This document shows positions 57,203 to 64,000 of a DNA stretch of 64,000 nt, one piece after another (the first letter of the stretch is position 1; each line of letters starts with the position of its first letter). The stretch spans positions 682,001-746,000 of the forward strand of contig NZ_CH672413.1 of assembly GCF_000152705.1 (NCBI RefSeq), in the 5' to 3' direction. This DNA is from Janibacter sp. HTCC2649 (lineage in GTDB: Bacteria; Actinomycetota; Actinomycetes; Actinomycetales; Dermatophilaceae). Under the pieces are notes generated by a model. It was given only the letters and a program-made list of their open reading frames with translations, had not been told where the DNA came from and did not search any database. The position numbers were made by a program, and so were the translations under genes.

Positions 57203-58021
57203 ATGACCTCGGCCCTGGAAGCGGGCCTCCTGGCAATGGGGCTCGTGATCATCGTTCTCGTGTGGTGGATGCGCCGTCTCCGGATCCGGTTGCGCACGAG
57301 CACTCGAGAGATCGCCCGGCTGCACGATCTCGCCCTGAGACGGGCCGACCAGGTGTCCGTCCTCAGCCACGAGGTCCGCACACCGCTGGCGCTCATCAAG
57401 GGCTCGGCGGACCTCCTCGCCGAGGAGACTCCGGGACCGCTCACCACGACGCAGGCCAAGTTCGTCGACACGATCTCCGGAAGCGCCGAGCACGTCATCG
57501 CCCTCGCCGAGGACCTGCTTGCCCACGCCCGCATCGAAGCCGGACTCTTCGAGGTGCACCTGCGCCAGGTCGAGCTGCGGGCCTACCTGCGCACGGTCGT
57601 GCGCGAACTGCGTCAGGTGCACCACCACCGCGCCATCGCCCTCGACGCACCGGGTCCTCCCACGCGGGTCTATCTCGATCCGCAACTCATCCACCAGCTG
57701 GTGAGCAATCTCGTCGGAAACGCACTGCGGCACGACGACTCCCCCGCGAACGCCGTCGTGGTCCGGGGCCTGACTGCCGATGGCAACGTCATCATCGCCA
57801 TCAGTGACCAGGGCCGTGGGATGAGCGAGGCCGAACGCTCCCGCCTCTTCGCCCGGTTCTCGAGCAGCGCACCCGTCGGCGAGGGCACGGGCCTCGGCCT
57901 CTACATCTCGTCGCACATTGCGGAGCTCCACGGCGGCCGGATCCTCGTGGACACCATCGCCCAACACGGCACGACAATGCTTGTGACCTTCCCGGCGGGA
58001 GAGGACAAGGTGGAGACATGA
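57203..58021 (+). CDS. Sensor histidine kinase
   Basis: 272 aa with a single N-terminal membrane helix and almost no extracellular part, so it probably senses within the membrane or through a partner. H-box VLSHEVRTPL, N-box LVGNALRHDD, G-boxes DQGRGMS and GTGLGLYIS are present. Overlaps the response regulator by 4 nt. Confidence 0.94.
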   Translation: MTSALEAGLLAMGLVIIVLVWWMRRLRIRLRTSTREIARLHDLALRRADQVSVLSHEVRTPLALIKGSADLLAEETPGPLTTTQAKFVDTISGSAEHVIALAEDLLAHARIEAGLFEVHLRQVELRAYLRTVVRELRQVHHHRAIALDAPGPPTRVYLDPQLIHQLVSNLVGNALRHDDSPANAVVVRGLTADGNVIIAISDQGRGMSEAERSRLFARFSSSAPVGEGTGLGLYISSHIAELHGGRILVDTIAQHGTTMLVTFPAGEDKVET

Positions 58022-58743
58022 CAGAAGCCCCGTGGCGCGCCCTCGTCGTCGAGGACGAGCCCGCGATGCGCGACATCATCACCTTCGCGCTCGAGACCCA
58101 GGACTTCACGACCCTGACCGCCGGGTCTGCGGAGGAGGCGTGGACGATCATCAACGAGCAGCAGGTCGATCTCGTCGTCCTCGACGTCATGCTGCCCGGG
58201 ATGTCCGGCATCGAGCTGTGCAGGCGGGTCACGTCGACCAAGCCGGTGCCGGTCATCCTCCTGACCGCACTGGGCGAGACCTCGCAACGCATCGCCGGCC
58301 TCGAGGCCGGGGCCTCCGACTACGTCACCAAGCCCTTCCATCCACGAGAATTGGCTCTGCGGGCGGCCGGGCTGGTACGACGCTCCCCGCTCAGCCGTGG
58401 GGCGCTCACGCAAGCAGGCCCGGTCACCCTCGACCTCAGGTCGGCCACGGCCTACGTCACCAGCAAGCGGGTGGACCTGACCTCGCACGAATACCGTTTG
58501 CTGGCAGCCCTCGTCACCCATCCCGACGAGGACCTGCCGTTCCGCCAGCTGCTCCTTCTCGGCTGGGGCGACGCCCAACCACTGGGTGGCCGCGAACTCC
58601 TCAAGACCGCGGTGTATCGGCTGCGGCTCAAGCTCGAGTCCATCGACCCGGTGGCCAAGGGCTGCATCCAGAGCGTGCGCGGTGTGGGCTATCGCTACGT
58701 CCAGCCCCCTGTCGAGACCGATGACTCGGTCACAGGAACGTGA
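58018..58743 (+). CDS. OmpR/PhoB-family response regulator
   Basis: 241 aa. Receiver domain with VVEDEPAMRD (acidic pocket), phospho-acceptor Asp in LVVLDVMLPG and the conserved Lys in DYVTKPF; winged-helix output domain with LTSHEYRLLAAL and RGVGYRYVQP. Likely controls the ABC importer that follows, 109 bp downstream. Confidence 0.94.
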   Translation: MTEAPWRALVVEDEPAMRDIITFALETQDFTTLTAGSAEEAWTIINEQQVDLVVLDVMLPGMSGIELCRRVTSTKPVPVILLTALGETSQRIAGLEAGASDYVTKPFHPRELALRAAGLVRRSPLSRGALTQAGPVTLDLRSATAYVTSKRVDLTSHEYRLLAALVTHPDEDLPFRQLLLLGWGDAQPLGGRELLKTAVYRLRLKLESIDPVAKGCIQSVRGVGYRYVQPPVETDDSVTGT

Positions 58744-58830
58744 CCGACTGACCCTGTTTCGTGACCCGTTCGCGCGCCGGGGCGACCTAGTGTCGGGCCC
58801 GCAGCAGGCCGTAAGTGTCACGGTCGGTCA
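58741..58830 (+). promoter_or_regulatory. Promoter region of the importer operon with paired TGACC sites
   Basis: TGACC occurs at 58741, 58749 and 58762, and TGACCGAC at 58741-58748 is matched by its reverse complement GTCGGTCA at 58823-58830. TAGTGT at 58788-58793 could be the -10. The sites may bind the upstream response regulator. Confidence 0.4.
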
Positions 58831-58851
58831 TTGACAAAGGAGTCAACCGCC

Positions 58852-59943
58852 ATGCGTCGTACCCGTTCTTCCGCCATCCTCCTCGCGGTTCCCCTTGGGC
58901 TCACCACGCTCCTGGCAGCGTGCGCCGTCGAAGAGCCCACCACCTCCACCCCGGGCGCCAGTGGCTCCGGTGGCGGTTCGATCAAGGGCACCGGTGAGGT
59001 CGTCGTGGCCTGCACGCCCCAGGAGGAGCAGTGCCAGGCCATGGCCGCCGCCTTCACCAAGGCCTCGGGCATCAAGACCTCGTTCGTCCGGATGAGTTCG
59101 GGTGAGGGAGTTGCCCGACTCGATGCCGCCAAGTCCAAGCCCGAGTTCGACGTCCTCTACGGCGGACCGTCCGATGGCCACGTGGCTGCCTTCAACGCGG
59201 GACTCATCGAGCCCTACGTCTCCCCCAACGCAGCCGTGATCCCGGACAAGTACAAGGACAAGGACGGCAAGTGGACCGGCACCTATGTCGGCGTCCTCGG
59301 CTTCTGCTCCAACAAGGACCAGCTCGCCAAGGCCGGCGTCGCTGCTGCCCCCACGTCGTGGGCGGAGCTGCTCGATCCCAAGCTCAAGAATCAGGTCGCG
59401 ATGGCGCACCCGTCGACGTCCGGCACGGCATACACGGCTGTGTGGACACAGATGGTCCTCAACGGCATGGACGTCACCAAGACGTTCGGCTACCTCGCCA
59501 AGCTGCACAACAACGTCCTCCAGTACTCCAAGAGCGGTTCGGCACCCGGGCAGATGGCCGGGCGCGGCGAGGTCGCCGTCGGCGTGATCTTCAGCCACGA
59601 CTGCGTGAAGTACCAGAAGGAAGGCTTCGACATGCTCGAGTCGACCTTCCCCAGTGAGGGCACCGGCTACGAGATCGGCGCGGTCTCCGTCGTCAAGGGT
59701 GGCCCCAACGCCGAGAACGCGAAGAAGTTCATCGACTGGTCCCTGACCCCGGACCACCAGAACATCGGGCCGACCGTCGGCAGCTTCCAGATCCCGACGA
59801 ATCCCGACGCCAAGATCACCGATGACATGGTCAAGCTCGACGAGGTCAAGCTCGTCGACTACGACTCCCTCGCCGCCGGTGAGAAGAAGAAGGAACTGAC
59901 CGCGAAGTTCGACGCCGAGGTCGCGCCCGCTCCCAAGGAGTGA
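58852..59943 (+). CDS. ABC transporter substrate-binding lipoprotein (AfuA/FbpA type)
   Basis: 363 aa, class of iron(III)/2-aminoethylphosphonate/sugar-phosphate binding proteins. Lipobox LLAAC ends the signal peptide. The mature part starts GEVVVACTPQEEQCQAMAAAF and contains PEFDVLYGGPSDGHVAAF. It lacks the paired C-terminal tyrosines of typical ferric-binding FbpA, so a phosphorylated solute is more likely than iron. ATG 58852 has AAAGGAG upstream; the frame from 58831 is longer but lacks a site. Confidence 0.88.
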   Translation: MRRTRSSAILLAVPLGLTTLLAACAVEEPTTSTPGASGSGGGSIKGTGEVVVACTPQEEQCQAMAAAFTKASGIKTSFVRMSSGEGVARLDAAKSKPEFDVLYGGPSDGHVAAFNAGLIEPYVSPNAAVIPDKYKDKDGKWTGTYVGVLGFCSNKDQLAKAGVAAAPTSWAELLDPKLKNQVAMAHPSTSGTAYTAVWTQMVLNGMDVTKTFGYLAKLHNNVLQYSKSGSAPGQMAGRGEVAVGVIFSHDCVKYQKEGFDMLESTFPSEGTGYEIGAVSVVKGGPNAENAKKFIDWSLTPDHQNIGPTVGSFQIPTNPDAKITDDMVKLDEVKLVDYDSLAAGEKKKELTAKFDAEVAPAPKE

Positions 59944-59957
59944 CGGCGACCAGACCC

Positions 59958-61700
59958 ATGACCACCACGCTGCTCCCCGCAGCCGCTGACCCGGTCGGGG
60001 CGAGCCACCCCTCGCCCCGACCGCGCCGCGGCTCCGGACGCGACCTCACCCTCATCGCGATGGTGACCGTCGTCGTCCTGCTCCTCGCCGTCATCGTCGG
60101 GCTCCCCCTCGTGCGGATCCTCACCGTGGCCTTCTCCAGGGAGGGCTGGGAGATCGTCAGCTCGATGCTGACGAACCCAGTCAACCGGCGCATCCTCTGG
60201 AACACCGTCCAGCTCGGCGTCATCGTCGCGGTGCTCGGGACCGGGGTCGGCTTCGTCATGGCCTACGCCCAAGTGCGTCTCAAGTTCCGCGGCAAGAAGC
60301 TGCTCCACCTCATCTCGCTCATGCCCATCGTGTCGCCGCCGTTTGCGGTGGCCACAGCAGCCATCACACTCTTCGGGCGCAACGGGATCATCAGCAACGG
60401 GGTCTTCGGGCTCGACATCAACATCTACGGGCTCAAGGGCCTGGTCTTCGTCCTCACCCTGTCGTTCTTCCCCGTGTCCTACATGAACCTCAAGGGGATG
60501 CTCGAGAGCCTCGACCCGAGCCTGGACGAGGCCGCGGCCAACCTGGGTGCCAACAAGCTCAAGATCTTCACCTCCGTCACTTTGCCGATGCTCATCCCGG
60601 GGATCGCCGGATCGTTCCTGCTCCTCTTCGTCGAGTCGATCGCCGACCTCGCCAATCCCCTTGTCCTGGGCGGCGACTACACGGTCCTGGCGTCGCGGGC
60701 CTACCTCGCTGTGACGGGCGAGTACAACGTTGCCGGCGGAGCGGCATACTCGCTCGTCCTGCTTCTCCCTGCGCTGAGCGTCTTCCTGCTCCAGCGCTAC
60801 TGGGTGAGTCGCAAGAACGTCGTCAGCGTGACGGGCAAGCCGGCTGGCAGCCCCGAGCTCATCACCGCTCCCGCGCTGCGCATCCCGATTCTCATCGTGG
60901 CTGTCTTCGTTGCGAGCCTCGTCGTCCTGATGTACGCCACGGTGATCTTCGGTGGGTTCGTCAAGATCTTCGGCGTGAACAACGACTTCACCCTCGCGCA
61001 CTACCGGTTCGTCCTCGCCGGGATCGGCTCGGACGCGATGTTCACGACCACCCTGCTCGCGCTCATCGCCACCCCGATCGCCGGGCTGCTGGGCATGCTC
61101 ATCGCGTGGCTCGTCGTCCGCAAGCTCAAGCGGACGTCCGGGCTCATGGACTTCATCGGCATGCTCGGACTGTCGGTGCCGGGCACGGTCATCGGCATCG
61201 GCTACGCGATCGCGTTCAACACGCCAACGATCTTCGGTGGGCGGCAGTGGTTCCCGGCGGTCGCCGGTGGCTCGGCCATCCTCGGTGGGTCGATGGCGAT
61301 CGTCATGGTCTTTGTCGCACGTTCGCTCCCGTCGGGTCAACGGGCCGGCATCGCCGCCCTGCAACAGATCAACCCGGCCATCGACGAGGCGGCGACAAGC
61401 CTCGGCGCGGACAGCCTCACCACCTTCCGGACGGTGACCCTCCCCCTCATCCGCCCGGCGCTGCTCTCGGGCCTGACCTACGCCTTTGCGCGGTCGATGA
61501 CGACCCTGTCACCGATCGTCTTCATCACCACGCCGCAGACCAAGATCATGACCAGCCAGATCCTGGCCGAGGTCGACGCCGGTCGCTTCGGCAACGCCTT
61601 CGCCTACTGCGCCATCCTCATCGTCATCGTGCTGAGCTTCATCGGACTGCTCAACCTCGCGATGCTCCTCCCCTCCATCCGCGGCATCCAACGCCGATGA
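59958..61700 (+). CDS. ABC transporter permease, two-domain (AfuB/FbpB type)
   Basis: 580 aa with about twelve helices in two homologous halves, each with its EAA loop (DEAAANLGANKLKIF and DEAATSLGADSLTTF). Belongs with the preceding binding protein and following ATPase. ATG 59958 chosen; a GTG at 59940 overlapping the previous stop is the alternative, and AAGGAG lies on that GTG. Confidence 0.92.
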   Translation: MTTTLLPAAADPVGASHPSPRPRRGSGRDLTLIAMVTVVVLLLAVIVGLPLVRILTVAFSREGWEIVSSMLTNPVNRRILWNTVQLGVIVAVLGTGVGFVMAYAQVRLKFRGKKLLHLISLMPIVSPPFAVATAAITLFGRNGIISNGVFGLDINIYGLKGLVFVLTLSFFPVSYMNLKGMLESLDPSLDEAAANLGANKLKIFTSVTLPMLIPGIAGSFLLLFVESIADLANPLVLGGDYTVLASRAYLAVTGEYNVAGGAAYSLVLLLPALSVFLLQRYWVSRKNVVSVTGKPAGSPELITAPALRIPILIVAVFVASLVVLMYATVIFGGFVKIFGVNNDFTLAHYRFVLAGIGSDAMFTTTLLALIATPIAGLLGMLIAWLVVRKLKRTSGLMDFIGMLGLSVPGTVIGIGYAIAFNTPTIFGGRQWFPAVAGGSAILGGSMAIVMVFVARSLPSGQRAGIAALQQINPAIDEAATSLGADSLTTFRTVTLPLIRPALLSGLTYAFARSMTTLSPIVFITTPQTKIMTSQILAEVDAGRFGNAFAYCAILIVIVLSFIGLLNLAMLLPSIRGIQRR

Positions 61701-61720
61701 CTGCCACCTCGGAGAATGCC

Positions 61721-62875
61721 ATGACGCAACAGATCGACGAGACCATCGAGTCCGCGCGCGACAGCCTCGCCACGGCCACCCCGGGCCGCGTGTCCCTGCG
61801 TTCCCTGCGCAAGGTCTACGGCGACGACAAGAAGGCCGCCCCAGCGGTGCAGGACGTCGACCTCGACATCGAGCCGGGCGAGTTCATCACGCTCCTCGGT
61901 CCCTCCGGCTGCGGCAAGACGACGACCTTGCGGATGATCGCCGGATTCGAGACGCCGACCGCCGGCGAGATCCATCTCGACGATGACCTCATCAACAAGG
62001 TCGCCCCCAACAAGCGGCCCATGGCGATGGTCTTCCAGTCCTACGCGCTCTTCCCCCACCTCAGTGTCTTCGACAACGTGGCCTACGGGCTCAAGCTCAA
62101 GAAGCTGCCGTCGGCCCGGGTCGCCGAGGAGGTCGAGACCGCACTGACCTCGATGAACCTCGGGCCCTACCGGGACCGTGCACCGCACCAGATGTCCGGT
62201 GGGCAGCAGCAGCGCGTCGCGCTCGCACGCGCCCTCGTGATGCGCCCCAAGGTGCTCCTCTTCGACGAGCCGCTGTCCAACCTCGACGCCAAGCTCCGCG
62301 TGCAGATGCGCGGCGAGATCCGTCGACTGCAGCGACGGCTGGGCATCACGACGGTCTTCGTCACCCACGACCAGGACGAGGCCATGACGATGTCCGACCG
62401 GATCGTGGTCATGAATGTCGGCGTCATCGAACAGGTCGACACGCCCCAGGAGATCTACCGACACCCCGCCTCGGTTTTCGTCGCGGACTTCATCGGGCGC
62501 GCCAACTTCCTCGACGTGGACGTCCACGGGGTGACCGACTCCGACGCCGACGTGAGCGTGCTCGGTCAGCGGTGGACCGTCCCCAAGCACGCCGCCGTGG
62601 GTGTCGACGGCTCGGTCACCCTCATGGTGCGTCCTGAGTCGGTGCGGCTCACCGCCACCGAGGGCCGCGCGGTTGGCGGGTCTGTCGGTCGCGTCCTCTC
62701 GTCGATGTTCTATGGCCAGTCGATCGAGTACGACATCGAGACCGAAGCAGGCAACCTCGTTGTCTCCGTGGCCGATCCGCACGCCCACGAGACGTTCTCC
62801 CCCGGCGACTTCCTCGATGTCGGTTTCGAGGCAGGCCGTGCCTGGCTCATGCCGGTCGACGGCGACGCCCCGTGA
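61721..62875 (+). CDS. ABC transporter ATP-binding protein (AfuC/FbpC type)
   Basis: Walker A GPSGCGKTT, Q-loop FQSYALFPHLSVFDNV, signature MSGGQQQRVALARAL, Walker B LLFDEPLSNLDAK and switch His in VTHDQDEAM are complete; the C-terminal TOBE domain (VMVRPESVRL) follows. 384 aa from ATG 61721, which has GGAG 7 nt upstream; ATG 61697 overlaps the permease stop (ATGA) and is an alternative. Confidence 0.94.
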   Translation: MTQQIDETIESARDSLATATPGRVSLRSLRKVYGDDKKAAPAVQDVDLDIEPGEFITLLGPSGCGKTTTLRMIAGFETPTAGEIHLDDDLINKVAPNKRPMAMVFQSYALFPHLSVFDNVAYGLKLKKLPSARVAEEVETALTSMNLGPYRDRAPHQMSGGQQQRVALARALVMRPKVLLFDEPLSNLDAKLRVQMRGEIRRLQRRLGITTVFVTHDQDEAMTMSDRIVVMNVGVIEQVDTPQEIYRHPASVFVADFIGRANFLDVDVHGVTDSDADVSVLGQRWTVPKHAAVGVDGSVTLMVRPESVRLTATEGRAVGGSVGRVLSSMFYGQSIEYDIETEAGNLVVSVADPHAHETFSPGDFLDVGFEAGRAWLMPVDGDAP

Positions 62876-63768
62876 CGGACGCCGGGACCAGCACCGACGA
62901 GTCCCGCCACCTCCGGTGCGTGGCGGAGGAGGTCGCGGCCCAGAGCGCCGACCACCTGATGCGCGCCTTCCGCCGCCCCATGTCGGTCGAGCACAAGGGC
63001 GGACCGTACGACCTCGTCACCGAGCATGACCTTGCGTCCGAAGCCATCATCCGGGAGGGGGTCACCCGTGCCGTCCCCGACAGCGTCGTCCTCGGAGAAG
63101 AGGGCGGACTGTCGGGGACGGGACGGGTGACGTGGCACGTCGACCCTATCGACGGCACGGTGAACTTCAGCCACGGGCTGGCGTTCTGGTGCATCTCCAT
63201 CGCCGCCGTGGTCGACGATGTCGTCGTGGCCGGCGTCATCGCGGCACCCGCTCTCGGTGAGGTGTATGCCGCCGACCTCACCGGGGTGACCGTCAACGGT
63301 GTCCCCGCCGGCCCCAGGCGCGTTGAGCGCGAGATCGACAGCCTCGTCATCTCGACCTTCCCGCGCGACCTCGACCTCGAGTCCAACGGTGATGACGCCC
63401 TCACGGCGAGTGGACGGATCATCAGGTCCTACGGTGCATCACGCACCCTCGGCAGTGGCGCGCTGGGTCTGGCTCACGTCGCCACGGGTCGCGCCGACGC
63501 CACCTTCGACCTCCACACGAACTCCTGGGACGTCGCTGCCGGAGCGTTCATGGTGCGCCTCGGTGGCGGCCGCTACCTGGGGTGTGAGAACGGCGTCGTC
63601 GACGAGGAGCCCCGCACGTCCTACCGCCGTCCGGCCTACTGGGCGACGGCCGCCCACCTCGAGCACCCGACCCTGCGCAGCGTCGTCACCGATCTGACGG
63701 CGGGTCGTCAGTTGCCAGCCGAGCAGGGAACCCACCAGTGGCGACAGGCCCCCAGCGCGTCGGCGTGA
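62872..63768 (+). CDS. Inositol monophosphatase family protein
   Basis: 298 aa Mg2+-dependent phosphomonoesterase. The metal motif is GEEGG, then DPIDGTVNFSHGLAFW, and the C-terminal WDVAAGAFMV. Substrates of the family include inositol phosphate, histidinol phosphate, fructose 1,6-bisphosphate. GTG 62872 overlaps the importer ATPase stop by 4 nt, so it is part of that operon. It overlaps the convergent gene at the right edge by 83 bp. Confidence 0.9.
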   Translation: MTDAGTSTDESRHLRCVAEEVAAQSADHLMRAFRRPMSVEHKGGPYDLVTEHDLASEAIIREGVTRAVPDSVVLGEEGGLSGTGRVTWHVDPIDGTVNFSHGLAFWCISIAAVVDDVVVAGVIAAPALGEVYAADLTGVTVNGVPAGPRRVEREIDSLVISTFPRDLDLESNGDDALTASGRIIRSYGASRTLGSGALGLAHVATGRADATFDLHTNSWDVAAGAFMVRLGGGRYLGCENGVVDEEPRTSYRRPAYWATAAHLEHPTLRSVVTDLTAGRQLPAEQGTHQWRQAPSASA

Positions 63769-64000
63769 TCCTCAGCAACGACTTGTCCTGCGCGCGCATG
63801 GCCTCGCGGTGCTCGTCCCAGTCCGGGTGCTCCCCCGAGATGCACCGGAAATAGTCCACGAGCGCGTCGGCTGCCTCCGGCATGTCGATGACTTCGCAGT
63901 CACCGTCGACCTGGACCCAGGCGCCGTCGAAGTCGTCCGACAACACGAGGACGCTGACCCGCGGCTCGCGACGGGCGTTGCTCGTCTTGGCCCGTTCCGG
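63686..64000 (-). CDS. PPOX-class F420-type oxidoreductase, truncated at the window edge
   Basis: The frame is open to the last base of the window, so only the C-terminal ~104 residues are seen. RREPRVSVLVLSDD, followed by WVQVDGDCEVIDMPEA and the C-terminal WGPVATGGFPARLA, match the flavin/F420-binding split-barrel family. The true start is outside. Overlap with the phosphatase gene is antisense. Confidence 0.7.
   Translation of the reverse strand, partial: PERAKTSNARREPRVSVLVLSDDFDGAWVQVDGDCEVIDMPEAADALVDYFRCISGEHPDWDEHREAMRAQDKSLLRITPTRWGPVATGGFPARLATDDPPSDR

Overview
The window is high-GC actinobacterial DNA with almost no non-coding space. Genes fit a Micrococcales-type organism, perhaps Intrasporangiaceae (an inference from gene order and style, not a placement). 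Evidence for Actinobacteria includes RbpA, WhiA, OpcA, mycothiol-linked enzymes, a CoaE-GrpB fusion and many promoters of the form TANNNT placed 6-7 nt before the start codon (leaderless transcripts). Layout: 78-1663 carries phosphatidylserine synthase and decarboxylase; 1707-3169 a two-gene ABC exporter; 3255-5770 a DHA2-type MFS drug exporter broken by one in-frame TGA, a coupled small upstream ORF and a divergent TetR regulator with a perfect operator. 5884-11127 is a secreted peptidase island: two M4 (thermolysin-like) metallopeptidases around an M28 aminopeptidase, with a nearly identical C-terminal domain shared by two of them. 11465-15239 has heme A synthase (ctaA), an ArsR-type regulator with an MFS exporter, and heme O synthase (ctaB). 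15357-24052 is the pentose phosphate/glycolysis operon tkt-tal-pgi-zwf-opcA-pgl. Facing it is the block uvrC-rapZ-yvcK-whiA and gap-pgk-tpiA-secG-rbpA (24126-33068), split by a 63-bp tandem repeat. A Tat-type Rieske lipoprotein follows, then a complete branched-chain amino acid ABC system livKHMGF (33883-39452). UvrA (39594-42800) has a histone-H1-like basic tail. An IS110-family element with a long structured 5' non-coding end (possible bridge RNA) lies next to it. 44524-47939 holds a lipoprotein, a mycothiol-type enzyme pair and an EamA transporter. 47973-49128 is a TerC-family gene under a yybP-ykoY (Mn2+) riboswitch with a Shine-Dalgarno-sequestering hairpin. A DUF222/HNH nuclease (49317-51308) has a canonical LexA box. 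After a lipoprotein esterase, MmcQ, uvrB, an oxidoreductase and coaE comes a two-component system followed by an AfuABC/FbpABC-type importer and an inositol-monophosphatase-like enzyme (57203-63768), probably one regulated uptake-and-dephosphorylation unit for a phosphorylated solute. A truncated PPOX/F420-type protein runs off the right edge. Structural signals of note: a family of perfect 19-23 bp hairpins at convergent gene ends, a 38-copy octamer CGGCATAC/GTATGCCG far above chance, three 11-bp-spaced direct repeats before ctaA, and a set of well-formed operators. No tRNA, rRNA or CRISPR array was seen.
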